64,000 nucleotides of DNA from Deltaproteobacteria bacterium (GTDB taxonomy: Bacteria > Myxococcota > Kuafuiibacteriia > Kuafuiibacteriales > Kuafuiibacteriaceae): NCBI GenBank assembly GCA_020632995.1, contig JACKEN010000020.1, positions 1 to 64,000 of the forward strand, in the 5' to 3' direction. The notes beneath the pieces were generated by a model. The model saw nothing but the letters and a program-made list of their open reading frames with translations. It had not been told where the DNA came from and ran no database searches. The translations under genes and the position numbers were made by a program. Shown piece by piece: positions 25,278 to 34,107 of this stretch (within the stretch, counting starts at the first letter, position 1; every line of letters starts with the position of its first letter).

Positions 25278-27965
25278 ATGGGCAAGGAGCGGCTGACCTT
25301 CGAGATCGATGGGCTGGAGGTCTCGGTCTCGAGCCCGAGCAAGGTGTACTTCCCGGACGCCGGGATCACCAAGCTCGAGGTGGTGGAGTACTTCCGCGCG
25401 GTCGCGCAACCGGCCTTGCGCGCCTCGGGCGGGCGGCCGATCGTGCTCAAGCGCTACGTGAACGGCATCGCGGAGGAGGGCTTCTATCAGAAGCGCGCCC
25501 CCGACCCGCGCCCGGACTGGATCGAGACGGTGACCCTGCGCTTCCCGTCGGGGCGACGGGCGGACGAGGTGGTGCTGAGGACGGAGGCCCAGCTGGTGTG
25601 GGCCGTCAACCTGGGTTGCCTGGAGCTGCACGCCCACCCCGTGCGGGCGGACGACGTGGAGCACCCCGACGAGCTCCGCATCGACCTGGATCCGGTGCCG
25701 GGGGTGGAGTGGGCCCAGGTGCGGGACGTGGGGCTTGTGACCCGTGAGGTGCTCAGCGAGTTGGGCCTGGTGGGGTGGCCGAAGACCTCGGGGTCGCGCG
25801 GCCTGCACATCTACGCCCGGATCCACCCGCGCTGGGGCTTCACGGAGGTCCGGCGGGCCGCCCTGGCGGTGGCGCGCGAGGTGGAGCGCCGCGCCCCCGG
25901 CATCGCCACCAGCCGGTGGTGGAAGGAGGAGCGGGAGGGCGTGTTCCTGGACTACAACCAGAACGCCAAGGACCGCACCATGGCCGGCGCGTGGTCGGTG
26001 CGCCCGCGGCCCGACGCCCGGGTCTCGATGCCCCTGACCTGGGCCGAGCTCGAGACGGTGGACCCGGCGCAGTTCACCTTGCGCACCGCCCCCGCCCGCT
26101 ACCGCGAGGTGGGCGACCCCCACGCGGGGATGGAGGCGGCGGCGGGCGACCTCGGGCCGGTGTTGGCGTTGGTGGAGGCCCACGAGGCCGAGGGCCTGGG
26201 CGACGCCGCGTGGCCGCCCCACTACCAGAAGCAGGTGGGGGAGCCGGTGCGGGCCCAGCCGTCAAGGCGGCGCCCGGTGAAGCCGCTGGTGGAGATCGGC
26301 CGGGCCAAGGTGGAGGCCGATGCGCAAGAAGGGTTGCAGCGCTGGAAGACCCGCCACCCGGACGTGGTGCCGCACCTTTTGCCGGCCGACGTGCTGGTGG
26401 ACAAGATGCGGGGCCGGCACAGCGTGTGGTTCCGGATCCGCGTGAACCTCGAGCACGTGCCAGAGGGCTTGCGCCCGGACCAGGAGGCGCTGGACCCCGA
26501 CTACGACGTCGCCACCGAGTGGGCCGGCGTGTCGGCCGGCGCGGTGGAGCTGCCCCAGCTCCCCGGGGTGAGCGACGCCAAGCTGTGGGCGCTGCACGAG
26601 GCGCTCGGGATCACCAGCGTGGAGGAGCTCGAGGAGGCGGCGCGGGCGGGGCGGGTGCAGACGGTGAAGGGCTTCGGGGCCAAGACCGAGGCCGGCATCC
26701 TCGCCGCGATCGAGCGGGCCCGGGTGCGGAACACCCGCTGGCTCGCCTCGGAGGCCCTCGCCGCGGTGCGCCCGGTGCAAGAGGGCTTGTCATCGGTGGC
26801 GACCGACGTGGCGCTGGCGGGCGACCTGCGGCGCGGGGTCGAGACGGTGGAGCGGGCGGTGTTGGTGGTGGCGTCGGCGTCGCCCGACGCGGTGCTGGCG
26901 CGCCTGGCCGAGCTGGATGGGGTGCGCGCGGTGGAGCCCAGGGGACCAGAGCGAGCGCTCGTGCGCTTGGAGGAGGGGCCGCCGCTGGAGGTGCACGTGG
27001 TGCCGCCGGAGGCCTTCGGCGCCGCCCTATGGCGGGCCACCGGCGACGAGGCTCACCTGGCTGCGCTGGCCGAGCGGGCGGCGGCGCGCGGCCTGGAGCT
27101 CCGCGCCGACGGACTCTTCGAGGGCGGCGCGCCGGTGGCGACGCCCGACGAGGCGGCGCTGGCTTCGGCGCTCGGGCTGCCGCTGCTGCCGGCGGAGCGG
27201 CGGGAGGGGCCGCTCGACGATGCAGGCCCGGTTGCGCTCCTCGAGGCCGAGGACATCCGGGGGATGGTCCACTGCCACACCACCTGGTCCGACGGGAAGG
27301 GGTCCATCGAGGAGATGGCCCGGGCGGCGGAGGCGCTCGGCTACGGCTACCTCACCATCACCGATCACTCCGGCTCCGCGTTCTACGCCAACGGCCTCGA
27401 CGCGAAGCGCCTGCAGCGCCAGTGGGACGAGATCGATCGGGTGCAGGAGTCGGTGGGGATCCGGCTGTTGAAGGGCACCGAGGCCGATATCCTGGCCGAC
27501 GGCAGCCTGGACTTCCCGGACAAGATCCTGGCCCGCCTCGACGTGGTGGTGGCCAGCGTCCACAACCGCTTCAAGCTCTCCGAGGCGGACATGACGAAGC
27601 GCCTGGTGGCGGCGATGCAGCGCCCGATCTTCAAGATCTGGGGCCACCCCCTGGGCCGGATGCTCCTGCGTCGCGACCCGGTGTCGGTGCGCCTCGACGA
27701 GGTCCTGGACGCGGCGGCAAGCGCGCCTGCGGCGATCGAGATCAACGCGGATCCGCGGCGCCTCGACCTGCCGTCGGAGCACGTGCGCGAGGTGAAGAGG
27801 CGCGGGATCCCGCTCGTGGTCTCGGTGGACGCCCACAGCGTGGCCGGCTTCGGGGTGCTGGGTTACGGGGTGGCGTTGGCGCGCCGGGCCGGCGTGACCA
27901 AGGCGGAGGTGTTGAACACGCGGGAGGCCGCGGCGTTCGTGGAGGCGGTGCGGCCGGGGCGGTAG
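25278..27965 (+). CDS. LigD-type primase-polymerase fused to degenerate PolX and PHP domain
   Basis: An 895-residue three-part protein. Residues about 10-300 are a LigD-type (AEP) polymerase: IDLDP (D136, D138), SGSRGLHIYAR (H177) and FLDYNQN (D225) keep the catalytic set. Residues about 424-480 are helix-hairpin-helix (LPGVSDAKLWALHEALGI, VKGFGAKTEAGIL). Residues about 500-630 match the PolX palm/thumb (AGDLRRGVETV; VVPPEAFGAAL), but the metal-binding GDID is replaced by ERAV (525-528) and the third Asp by E571. Residues about 660-890 are an intact PHP phosphoesterase (H665, H667, D696, H697, E735, H762, H790, D851, H853). Likely DNA repair; the fusion is unusual. Confidence 0.9.
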   Translation: MGKERLTFEIDGLEVSVSSPSKVYFPDAGITKLEVVEYFRAVAQPALRASGGRPIVLKRYVNGIAEEGFYQKRAPDPRPDWIETVTLRFPSGRRADEVVLRTEAQLVWAVNLGCLELHAHPVRADDVEHPDELRIDLDPVPGVEWAQVRDVGLVTREVLSELGLVGWPKTSGSRGLHIYARIHPRWGFTEVRRAALAVAREVERRAPGIATSRWWKEEREGVFLDYNQNAKDRTMAGAWSVRPRPDARVSMPLTWAELETVDPAQFTLRTAPARYREVGDPHAGMEAAAGDLGPVLALVEAHEAEGLGDAAWPPHYQKQVGEPVRAQPSRRRPVKPLVEIGRAKVEADAQEGLQRWKTRHPDVVPHLLPADVLVDKMRGRHSVWFRIRVNLEHVPEGLRPDQEALDPDYDVATEWAGVSAGAVELPQLPGVSDAKLWALHEALGITSVEELEEAARAGRVQTVKGFGAKTEAGILAAIERARVRNTRWLASEALAAVRPVQEGLSSVATDVALAGDLRRGVETVERAVLVVASASPDAVLARLAELDGVRAVEPRGPERALVRLEEGPPLEVHVVPPEAFGAALWRATGDEAHLAALAERAAARGLELRADGLFEGGAPVATPDEAALASALGLPLLPAERREGPLDDAGPVALLEAEDIRGMVHCHTTWSDGKGSIEEMARAAEALGYGYLTITDHSGSAFYANGLDAKRLQRQWDEIDRVQESVGIRLLKGTEADILADGSLDFPDKILARLDVVVASVHNRFKLSEADMTKRLVAAMQRPIFKIWGHPLGRMLLRRDPVSVRLDEVLDAAASAPAAIEINADPRRLDLPSEHVREVKRRGIPLVVSVDAHSVAGFGVLGYGVALARRAGVTKAEVLNTREAAAFVEAVRPGR

Positions 27966-28814
27966 CTACTGCAGGCGCGCCGCCTTCATGAAGCGCGCCG
28001 CCGCGGTCTGGATCGCGCCCGCGTTGTCGGGCCCCATGCGGAGCAGGTGCTTGCTCACCTCGTCGAGGCCCTCGAGCTTGGGGTCGGCGTACTGGAACAG
28101 CGCCCCCTTCTCGACCAGCTCGACCGCGCCGGTGGGCAGCGTCACCCCGCGGATCCGGTCCAGGGCCCGGGCGAGGGCGTGATCGAACCGCTCCCCCGGC
28201 GCCGCCACCTCGGCGTAGACGCGCTCGAGGTAGGGCGAGAGCCGCCGATAGCCCGCCGCCCACGCCTCCACGTCCGCGTCGCGGAACACCCCCGCCACGC
28301 CGTCGTAGCGGTGGTAGCTGGCGGGGTCGACGTAGATGCGGTCCTCGCCCGGCGTGGCGCCGTCGGGCAAGCGAGCCTGCGCGGCCGGATCCCAGCTCTC
28401 GATCACCTCGAAGCGCCCGGGGATCGAGATGAACCCGAGGACCTGGCGCGGGCTGCGTCCCTGGGAGATCTGGTGCACCGCGGCGGCGAAGCGCCGCAAG
28501 AGACCTTGCGCGTCGAGCCAGCCGTGCAACAGCGGTGAGGCGGAGCCGCGCTCCGCCACCTTGCGCAGGAGCGCGTCGGGGTCGACGGCGGCCGCCTCGG
28601 CCACCGTGGCCGAGGCCACGGGCTCGGGAGGCGGCTCGGGCGGGGTGACCGGCTGCGACGGCTCGGGCGGAGGCTCCGTCGCAGGCGGCGGCGGGGCGGT
28701 CCACCCCAGCCACCAGTAGGCGGCGCCCACCCCCGCGAGGAGGATCCCCGCGATGGCGAGCAGCGGGCCTGCGCGGCGCTTGCTCAGATCGGGCTGGGGA
28801 GGGTGACCGTCCAT
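27966..28814 (-). CDS. DUF3014-type membrane-anchored protein
   Basis: A 282-residue protein with a cytoplasmic N-terminus, one membrane helix (about residues 16-38), a Pro/Glu-rich periplasmic linker and a conserved domain containing LLHGWL, ISQGRSPRQVLGFI, SYHRYDGVAGVF and EKGALFQYADPKLE. I recognise these as DUF3014, a family of unknown role common in proteobacteria. Its stop codon abuts the stop of the primase/PHP gene (convergent). A strong hairpin lies just upstream of its start. Confidence 0.82.
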   Translation of the reverse strand: MDGHPPQPDLSKRRAGPLLAIAGILLAGVGAAYWWLGWTAPPPPATEPPPEPSQPVTPPEPPPEPVASATVAEAAAVDPDALLRKVAERGSASPLLHGWLDAQGLLRRFAAAVHQISQGRSPRQVLGFISIPGRFEVIESWDPAAQARLPDGATPGEDRIYVDPASYHRYDGVAGVFRDADVEAWAAGYRRLSPYLERVYAEVAAPGERFDHALARALDRIRGVTLPTGAVELVEKGALFQYADPKLEGLDEVSKHLLRMGPDNAGAIQTAAARFMKAARLQ

Positions 28815-28833
28815 GGTGGGGAAACGGGCGAGC

Positions 28834-28869
28834 GGGGCGCGGGCATTCCTCTACACATGCCCGCGCCCC
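28834..28869 (-). terminator. Strong hairpin, likely terminator of the Cys-rich protein gene
   Basis: Perfect 13-base arms, GGGGCGCGGGCAT (28834-28846) and ATGCCCGCGCCCC (28857-28869), around a 10-base loop. It lies 16 bases after the stop of the minus-strand gene ending at 28886 and before the next gene's start at 28814. There is no clear T-run, as is usual in such high-GC genomes. Confidence 0.6.
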
Positions 28870-28885
28870 CTGTCACCTGTCGCCC

Positions 28886-29449
28886 TCACTCGGTCTCGGC
28901 ACGCCCGCCCCGCGGCGCGAGGCAGGTCGACGCCATGCCCTCGTTGCCGCGGACGCCCGTCCCGTAGCCGGTGAGGACGCAGCGCTCGCCGCTCGGGCAG
29001 TCGCGTCGCGAGCGGCACCCCATCCGAGTCGCCTCCACGCAGTGCTCCAGCACGCAGGCCTCCTCACCGCCACAGTCGCTGTCCGTCGTGCACGCGACAC
29101 ATCGGCCGTCGAGGCACGCCCGCGCGAGGCCGCAGTGCTCGCTGTCCTCGCACAGTGGGGTGAGGGAGAGGTCGACGCGCATGCCCTGCCACTCCTCGGG
29201 ATCCCGCGGGTGGTAGACCGGTCGTCCGAGCGCCACCTCGCGCTCGTCCTCGAACACCGCCACGGCCAGGACCGGAGCGGCCTTGGGCACTGGCGCGGCC
29301 GCCGTCGGGGCTGCGCTCGGCGTCCAAGGTCTCGGACGCGGGGGCGGCGGTGCAACCTGCTCTGCAGGCTCAGGCGTCTCACCGCCGAGGAGCCAGGCGC
29401 CGATCACCGCGATCGACCCCAGGGTCAGTGCAACTCTCAGCATGTTCAT
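28886..29449 (-). CDS. Membrane-anchored Cys-rich protein, unknown
   Basis: A 187-residue protein with an N-terminal membrane anchor (MLRVALTLGSIAVIGAWLL), a Pro-rich linker and a Cys-rich C-terminal half with nine to ten cysteines in repeated C-x(4-7)-C units (CGLARACLDGRCVAC, DSDCGGEEACVLEHC, CRSRRDCPSGERC). These repeats resemble the small disulphide modules seen in other surface proteins of this window. It is followed by a strong hairpin. No function can be assigned. Confidence 0.7.
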   Translation of the reverse strand: MNMLRVALTLGSIAVIGAWLLGGETPEPAEQVAPPPPRPRPWTPSAAPTAAAPVPKAAPVLAVAVFEDEREVALGRPVYHPRDPEEWQGMRVDLSLTPLCEDSEHCGLARACLDGRCVACTTDSDCGGEEACVLEHCVEATRMGCRSRRDCPSGERCVLTGYGTGVRGNEGMASTCLAPRGGRAETE

Positions 29450-29474
29450 CGAACTCTCCCGCCCTTCGCCACGG

Positions 29475-30722
29475 TCAGAACAGCGGGCTGCAGTTGCCGT
29501 TGAGGAGGTTGAAGGTGTTGATCTGGACGTTCGTCTCCGTCCAGTAGTTCCACATGAAGTCGAAGGCGGAGTTCCCGTCCAGGTTGAGCGCCGACTCCAT
29601 GGACTGGTGGTCGAAGAACCCGAAGGGATAGGACCCGATGGTGTCGACCACCTCGTACACCGGCCGGCTGATGTCGTCGTTCATGCCGGGATCCGGGTGG
29701 TTGTCGAAGATGTCCCAGAGGTAGCGCTCCGAGCTCCTCGGGAAGCGATCCTCGTTCGGTAGGCAGCTGCCCCCTCCGATCGGCCCCTGGCTCAGCTCCA
29801 GCATCGCGCCGACGCCGATGCACGCTCCGTTCGAAAGGCAGCTCCGCGGCGCCTCCGAGCTCGCGGACCACAGCGCGGTGTCTGCGAAGTAGGTGGCGAG
29901 CGCCTCCTCGAACGCCGCCGCCTGCCACTCGGGCGTGCCGGGGCTCCAACCGCAGACGCCCCCCGTGTCTGGCCAACAGTAGTCGTTCCCGATCGCCCTT
30001 GGGTTGGCGAGGTACGAGGCGACGTGCCCCATCTCGTGCATGACGCGGGCCTGCGGAGCGAAGGGCGCGTCGGTGGAGAGCTGGATGAGCTTGTTCGAGC
30101 CGTCTGCGCAGCTGGTCTTGCAGTTGCTCGGCTGGGTGTCGGAGAAGGCGCGGATTTCGACGTCGAAGAAGGTCGCGAGCATCGCATTGGAGCGGGACAA
30201 CGTCGTGCGCCACAGCCGCTCGGCGCCGTCGTACGCGTTGAACAGGCGAAGGGGGTTGTTCGCGTTCCCCCACTTCCGCGAGCCGACGCTCTGGGGCGAC
30301 GTGGGGCTCGTGTTGGCCACCAGGCTGATCTGCTTGCTCTTGAACTGGTACGTCCCCCCGGCAGGTCCGAGGAAGAAGAAGCGCCCGTCCTTGTGCCGTC
30401 CGGTCCAGACGAGCTTGGCCTTGGGCGACGCGCTGGCTGCGAACCAGCTCATGGTGAAGGACCCGTTGCTGTCGGAGACGCCGAAGCCGATGGGCACCCC
30501 CGACGGGTCGTCGATCAGGGCGAGGACGGTGTTCCGCACCGGCTGATAGGTTCCGCGCTCCGTGGACAGGTACCGCGCCCCCGCGCAGTTCTGGGTCGCC
30601 ACGTCGCAGTAGTTGCCTTGGTTCTGGTAGAACATGACGTGGCCGGTGATCACGCCCGAGCTCGCGGACGCGGTCGCGGGCAAGGCGAGGGCGACGAGCG
30701 TCGCGTAGATGATGGTCTTCAT
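29475..30722 (-). CDS. Secreted zincin-like putative metalloprotease
   Basis: A 415-residue exported protein. The signal peptide ends ATASASS near residue 20; the ATG at 30722 overlaps the stop of the preceding lipoprotein gene (ATGA). The N-terminal part looks like a carboxypeptidase-regulatory/Ig-like beta domain (GVITGHVMFYQNQG...GSFTMSWF). The centre has HEMGH inside ARVMHEMGHVASYL, an HExxH zinc motif, and a downstream FEEALATYFAD that could give the third ligand. I do not recognise a named peptidase family; activity is inferred from the motif only. Confidence 0.75.
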   Translation of the reverse strand: MKTIIYATLVALALPATASASSGVITGHVMFYQNQGNYCDVATQNCAGARYLSTERGTYQPVRNTVLALIDDPSGVPIGFGVSDSNGSFTMSWFAASASPKAKLVWTGRHKDGRFFFLGPAGGTYQFKSKQISLVANTSPTSPQSVGSRKWGNANNPLRLFNAYDGAERLWRTTLSRSNAMLATFFDVEIRAFSDTQPSNCKTSCADGSNKLIQLSTDAPFAPQARVMHEMGHVASYLANPRAIGNDYCWPDTGGVCGWSPGTPEWQAAAFEEALATYFADTALWSASSEAPRSCLSNGACIGVGAMLELSQGPIGGGSCLPNEDRFPRSSERYLWDIFDNHPDPGMNDDISRPVYEVVDTIGSYPFGFFDHQSMESALNLDGNSAFDFMWNYWTETNVQINTFNLLNGNCSPLF

Positions 30723-31306
30723 CGGAGATCCTCTTCCTCGGTCGCGCGGGCGCCGAGCATCCAGGTGTCTTCGGCCACGACGACGTAGGTCCCGCGGCTC
30801 GCGTTCAAGAAGATCGGGCGCTCCGATACTTCGGCGCCATCGCCGTCGTCCGCGGTGACGGTGACGCGGATCTGGTAGTAGCCGTCGGTGACCCCGGTGG
30901 GCGTGCTCAGCGCGACGCCGTCGTATGTCGACCCGGGGGTCACGTCCAAGCCGCGGGGGCGGGTCTGGATGCCCACCGCGTGGCCGAGGTCGTCCAAGAA
31001 CAGCGCGTTGATCGTCGCGTGGACGCTCACTTCGCCGTCGTTGATCAGTCGGAGCGTCGCGTCGATGGTCCGACCGGTGGCGGCCTGTTCGCCGGGCATC
31101 GGGCCGAGCTCGAAGGCCAGCTTGCCGCTCTCGCCGCCGGGGCAGGAGAGCGTGTGGGTCGGGGTCTGGGGCGCGCGGACGTCGGCGTCCACCCGCTCGC
31201 AGGCCCAAAGGGAGAGGGTAGCGGCGCCGAGCAGCACGGCCCGAAGGCCCGCCCCCCAGCGCGGGTTGCTCGGGCGCAGCGGCGCGCGCCCGTACGTTTC
31301 GTTCAT
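30719..31306 (-). CDS. Lipoprotein coupled to the zincin gene
   Basis: A 195-residue protein with a hydrophobic segment and lipobox LSLWAC near residue 36, longer than a usual signal because the N-terminus is basic; a later start is possible. The mature part is a beta-sandwich (IDATLRLINDGEVSVHATI, GVTDGYYQIRVTVTAD) of Ig-like look. GGAGGAG lies just before the ATG. Its stop overlaps the start of the downstream zincin gene by four bases, so the two products probably act together at the envelope. Confidence 0.75.
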   Translation of the reverse strand: MNETYGRAPLRPSNPRWGAGLRAVLLGAATLSLWACERVDADVRAPQTPTHTLSCPGGESGKLAFELGPMPGEQAATGRTIDATLRLINDGEVSVHATINALFLDDLGHAVGIQTRPRGLDVTPGSTYDGVALSTPTGVTDGYYQIRVTVTADDGDGAEVSERPIFLNASRGTYVVVAEDTWMLGARATEEEDLR

Positions 31307-31383
31307 GATGACTCCTCCTGAGGAGCGGACTGGTCCGCCTCAAAGAGAAGACAGGCGCCCTCCGCCAGGCGTGCACAGAAACT

Positions 31384-34107
31384 TCACTTCGTCGCGAGGA
31401 AGGCCCGCGCCCGGGCCACCAGGGGCTCGTCCTTGGCCTCCAGGAGGTCCGCCAGCGCCGCCTCGGCCAGGGCCCGGGCGCGCGCGCGCTCCTTCCGGGT
31501 GCACGCCTCGGCGGCCTCGAGGCGCGCGAGGCCGCGCCACATCCCGGTGTCGTTGGCCTCGGCGAGCGCCAGCGCCACCGCGAGGGTGGCCCGCGCCTCT
31601 GCCAGCTGTCCGAGAGCCCGCTGCGCGCTCCCGAGCCCGATCAGCGCGTGGCCGCGCATCAGCGGGTTCTCCGCCCGCTCATGGATCGCGGCGGCCCGCC
31701 GGTAGGCCTCGGCCGCGCCCGCCTGGTCGCCCAGGCCCTGCAGCGCGTCTCCGAGCCCCGCGAGGTAGTGCGCGACGTAGGGGTGGTCGGGCCCGCGGGT
31801 CTGTTCCGCGATGGCCAGCGCCCGTTCGAAGTGCGCTCGGGCCTCCGCGAAGTGTCGATCGTCGACGTCGATGATGCCGAGCACGTTCTCCGCCGTGGCG
31901 ATGAGGGGGTGCTCCTGGCCGAGGGCCACGCCGACCAACTCGAGCGCCTGCTCGGCCCGTGCCCTGGCCGCCTCGTTGCGCCCCAGCTGCCGCTCCAAGT
32001 CGGCGAGGTTGCACAGCGTCGACAGGTACAGGGGGTGGGTCTTGCCGACCGTCTCCCCGTAGATCTCCAGCGCGGTGTGGAACGCCTCGGCCGCCTCATC
32101 GAGGCGCTCGCGCCTCGCGAGGCAGACCCCGGTGTTCACGATGGGGATCGCCACCTGCGGGTGGCGCGGGCCGAACAGGGCGCGGCGCTTGTCCACCACC
32201 GCCTCATAGAGGGCTTGGGCGCCCACCAGGTCGCCTTGGTCGACCTTGAGCGCGGCGAGATTGGACGCGAGCTGGGCCTCGAGCTCGAGGTCGCCCCCGA
32301 GACCCACCAGCACCGCGGCCGCGTGCTCACCGATCGCGATCGCGCCCTTTGGGTCCCCCCGCTGACTCCCGAGGATCCACACGAGCTCGACCATCGCCCG
32401 CGCCGCGGTGAGCCGGTCACGACCGCGCTCGGCCGCCAGCATCGCCTGCTCGAGCGCCGCCTCCTCGCCCGCAAAGTCGCCGAGCAGGTCGAAGAACTGC
32501 GCGCGCAGCGTGAGGGCCTGGGCCAAGAGCGGCGCGTAGCCGAGCGCGTCCGCGCGCTGCTGGAGGGTGAGCGCGCGCTCCGCGCCCTCCTTGTAGCGTT
32601 CGGTGTAGGGCAGTGCGCGCAGCTCGGCCAGCTCGAGGAACGCATCGTCCACCGCTCGACGCTGCTGGGGATCCCTCGGGGGCGAGACCACCGCGAGCAG
32701 CGCATCCACATCGGCGCAGCGCTGAGTGGGTGGTAGGGCCCAGACCGCCTTGCTCGCCAGCGCGGTGTGCTTCGCGTTGGGGACCATGAGCACCCGCGTC
32801 ACCGCGGCCAGATCCGCGAGCTGACGATCGAGGCAGCGCGCCCGCGCGCCGTACACCTCCTCGGGTTGCTCCTCGAGGACCCGGGTCGCGACGCAGGCCT
32901 GCTTGCGCGCCTGCGCCCAGCCGCTGACGTAGTCGTCGACGTGGGCGAGGATCAGACGGGTGGTCACTTCGTCGCCACCTGAGCCTCCGTCCGCCAGGGC
33001 GCCCCGGATCTGGTCCCGCACCCCGTCGTTCCAGACCTCCCCTGCCGCGAGGGCCGACGCCTCGCAGGCGCGGACCTCCCGCTGAGACCACCATCCGAAC
33101 CCTGCGACGCTGAGGGTGAGCGCGAGCGCCCCCAGCACCCACCTGCCCGTTCGGGCGAGGGGCCGGTGCTGGAGGGCGTCGAGGAGCTCGCCCATGGCGG
33201 CGGGCCGCTCGGCCGGGGTGGCGGCGAGCCCCCGCCGGAGCGCCCGCAGGAGGTGGGCCGGGAGCTCCGGCGCCGCCGCAGGACCGCTTGCAATCGAGGC
33301 CGGGAGCCCCAGGAGCCCGAAAGGATGTCGGCCGGTGAGGGCCTCCCAGAGCGCGACCGAGAAGCTGAACAGGTCGCTGCGGGCGTCGGCGTGGCCTTCC
33401 CACTGCTCCGGCGCCATGTACGCGGGCGTCCCGACGATCGAGCGGTGCTCCGCGTTCACCCCCCACTGCGCGAGGCCGAAGTCGGTGACCGCGACCCGGC
33501 CCTCGGGCGTAACGAGCACGTTCTCGGGCTTGAAGTCCCGGTGGACGAGCCCCGCCGCGTGCGCCGCCGCGAGCCCACGCCCGGCCGCGCCGAAGGCCCG
33601 GAGGATCTCTTCACGGGAGCGGGGCGTCTCCCCCAACCAACGCCGGAGCGTCCTGCCCTGCAGGAACTCCATCACCACGAACAGCTCGTCGGCCTCGACC
33701 CCGACGTCGTAGACCGACACCACGTTCGGGTGCTGGACCCGCGCCAGGGCCTGCGCCTCACGCCTCGCCAGGGCGCGCCTCGCCTCGTCGCCGCCGTCTC
33801 CGCCGCGGCGCAAGACCTTGATCGCGACGCGCCGATCGAGCTCGGGGTCGTACGCGGCGTAGACCACGCCCATCGCCCCCGTGCCCACCACGTCGATGAT
33901 CATGTAGCGGGAGAACCGGCTCCCGCTCGGCGCGAGCTGTGTCGGCGGCGGGCTCGACTCGCTCATCAGGGCCGAGGCGGCCGAGACGAGCGCTCTGCAG
34001 TCCTCGCACCCGCTGAGGTGCGCGAGGAGCTCCGCCCGCGCCGCACCCTCTGCGCGGCCCTCGAGGAGCGCGGTGACCGACTCTTCGTCGAGACAGCGGC
34101 CACTCAT
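31384..34107 (-). CDS. Zinc-finger Ser/Thr protein kinase with TPR repeats
   Basis: A 907-residue protein. An N-terminal anti-sigma-like zinc finger has HxxxCxxC (H30, C34, C37). Residues about 66-330 are an intact Hanks-type kinase: GTGAMGVVYAAYD, VAIKVL, HRDFKPENVL, DFGLAQ and GTPAYMAPEQW. One membrane helix (VLGALALTLSVAGFGWW) follows, then about 550 residues with several TPR units (for example ALEIYGETVGKTHPLYLSTL). The start overlaps the stop of the sigma-like gene by four bases. The layout suggests that the kinase domain or zinc finger holds or modifies that sigma factor; this link is inferred. Confidence 0.92.
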   Translation of the reverse strand: MSGRCLDEESVTALLEGRAEGAARAELLAHLSGCEDCRALVSAASALMSESSPPPTQLAPSGSRFSRYMIIDVVGTGAMGVVYAAYDPELDRRVAIKVLRRGGDGGDEARRALARREAQALARVQHPNVVSVYDVGVEADELFVVMEFLQGRTLRRWLGETPRSREEILRAFGAAGRGLAAAHAAGLVHRDFKPENVLVTPEGRVAVTDFGLAQWGVNAEHRSIVGTPAYMAPEQWEGHADARSDLFSFSVALWEALTGRHPFGLLGLPASIASGPAAAPELPAHLLRALRRGLAATPAERPAAMGELLDALQHRPLARTGRWVLGALALTLSVAGFGWWSQREVRACEASALAAGEVWNDGVRDQIRGALADGGSGGDEVTTRLILAHVDDYVSGWAQARKQACVATRVLEEQPEEVYGARARCLDRQLADLAAVTRVLMVPNAKHTALASKAVWALPPTQRCADVDALLAVVSPPRDPQQRRAVDDAFLELAELRALPYTERYKEGAERALTLQQRADALGYAPLLAQALTLRAQFFDLLGDFAGEEAALEQAMLAAERGRDRLTAARAMVELVWILGSQRGDPKGAIAIGEHAAAVLVGLGGDLELEAQLASNLAALKVDQGDLVGAQALYEAVVDKRRALFGPRHPQVAIPIVNTGVCLARRERLDEAAEAFHTALEIYGETVGKTHPLYLSTLCNLADLERQLGRNEAARARAEQALELVGVALGQEHPLIATAENVLGIIDVDDRHFAEARAHFERALAIAEQTRGPDHPYVAHYLAGLGDALQGLGDQAGAAEAYRRAAAIHERAENPLMRGHALIGLGSAQRALGQLAEARATLAVALALAEANDTGMWRGLARLEAAEACTRKERARARALAEAALADLLEAKDEPLVARARAFLATK

